DNA of 64,000 bases, taken from assembly GCA_023391695.1 (NCBI GenBank), contig JAEWAK010000031.1, forward strand, positions 62,001-126,000, in the 5' to 3' direction. Origin of the DNA: Bacillota bacterium. Lineage in GTDB: Bacteria; Bacillota; Clostridia; Lachnospirales; Lachnospiraceae. Below are positions 63,653 to 64,000 of this stretch, in pieces. The notes under the pieces were generated by a model that had not been told where the DNA came from, did no database searches, and was given only the letters and a program-made list of their open reading frames with translations. Both the position numbers and the translations under genes were made by a program. Numbering within the stretch: position 1 is the first letter of the stretch; every line of letters begins with the position of its first letter.

Positions 63653-64000
63653 ATGTATTTAGTAGAAGGAAATACTGGTACACAGGTAAGATATTTACAG
63701 CAGGGATTGCGGATTTTATGCTTTAACCCTAAACGACTTGATGGTATATTTGATGCAAATACAACATCTGCAGTTAAAAAATACCAGGCAGCACGAAGTT
63801 TAACACCGGACGGCATAGTTGGCGATGGCACTTGGGGAAAAATAAAATCAGATATTACTCCTATTCAGACAGCGTTAAAAAACAAGGGATTCTATACCGG
63901 AACAATTGATGGTGTAGCCGGGGATGGTACATACAATGCTTTAATAAATTTTCAGTCTGCCAACGGGCTTATTGCAGATGGGATGGCCGGAAATAGTACT
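63653..64000 (+). CDS. Peptidoglycan-binding repeat protein (partial, runs off window)
   Basis: Open from ATG 63653 (AAAAGAGG, 8 nt) to the window end, at least 116 residues. Two PG_binding_1 repeats: residues about 4-66 (TGTQVRYLQQGLRIL, PDGIVGDGTWGKI) and about 70-116 (PIQTALKNKGFYTGTIDG, VAGDGTYNALINFQ). No signal peptide, as in phage endolysins that use a holin. The catalytic domain lies beyond the window. Confidence 0.85.
   Translation, partial: MYLVEGNTGTQVRYLQQGLRILCFNPKRLDGIFDANTTSAVKKYQAARSLTPDGIVGDGTWGKIKSDITPIQTALKNKGFYTGTIDGVAGDGTYNALINFQSANGLIADGMAGNST

Overview
The window reads as a chromosome segment of a spore-forming, anaerobic, low-GC Firmicute, most likely a Lachnospiraceae-type Clostridium. 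The evidence is the sporulation content (a SpoIIID-type regulator, a CwlD-type amidase, a YaaH-like GH18 protein, a YwmB protein, a Pro/Thr-rich coat-like protein), clostridial gene neighbourhoods (GdpP-rplI-dnaB; Sua5-YwlE-RpiB), a 2[4Fe-4S] ferredoxin, strong AGGAGG ribosome binding sites and AT-rich spacers. I saw no rRNA, tRNA, CRISPR array or intact insertion sequence. All names come from motifs and family resemblance read by eye; no database search was run.

Layout. 1-2.4 kb: a CorA-type transporter and an MCP-like membrane protein. 2.6-10 kb: a fucosyl-oligosaccharide locus with a GH29 fucosidase, two LacI regulators and a CUT1 ABC importer; the divergent promoter region holds two LacI-type operators. 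10.1-11.2 kb: a tightly overlapping four-gene operon built around a DUF3990-type ADP-ribosyltransferase-like protein, including a 39-residue TTG-start ORF. 11.5 kb: a truncated SpoIIID paralogue. 12-13 kb: a ferritin-like and a YczE-like protein. 13.2-17.6 kb: an aryl-beta-glucoside operon (6-phospho-beta-glucosidase, PTS EIIBCA, LicT antiterminator) with a RAT/terminator leader. 17.7-25.9 kb: amino acid permease, SpoIIID, thioesterase, an unusual RnfG-like FMN-binding protein, a NusG-II protein, CysK, a secreted orphan and Dtd. 26-33.8 kb: PAP2 protein, glycosyltransferase, XRE regulator, M29 aminopeptidase, a large membrane-anchored protein with a degenerate C39-like domain, and a methyltransferase. 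34-41.7 kb: coat-like protein, YwmB, RpiB, YwlE, Sua5, CwlD and GH18. 42.5-44.6 kb: a Ser/Thr kinase fused to a ParA-like domain, next to a stand-alone ParA-like paralogue. 45-50.6 kb: MecA, a DUF1858 protein, and a head-to-head junction where a histidine kinase and an HlyD-like adaptor have both lost their 5' ends. 50.7-56 kb: ferredoxin, MerR regulator, DnaB, L9 and GdpP. 56.7-62.6 kb: a Bce-type two-component/ABC module with a small secreted protein. 62.7-64 kb: a holin and, divergently, a peptidoglycan-binding protein that runs off the end.

The intergenic DNA is unusually rich in dispersed structured repeats. At least six families recur: GGGCTGTTGCAAA palindromes, two of them inside operons; a roughly 160-bp element with compensatory stem changes; GTGCAATAG palindromes; two families placed just 5' of minus-strand genes; and a pair around gdpP. 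A separate 104-bp-period tandem leader precedes the PAP2 gene. These repeats, the kinase/ParA-like pair and the ADP-ribosyltransferase operon are the least explained parts of the window.
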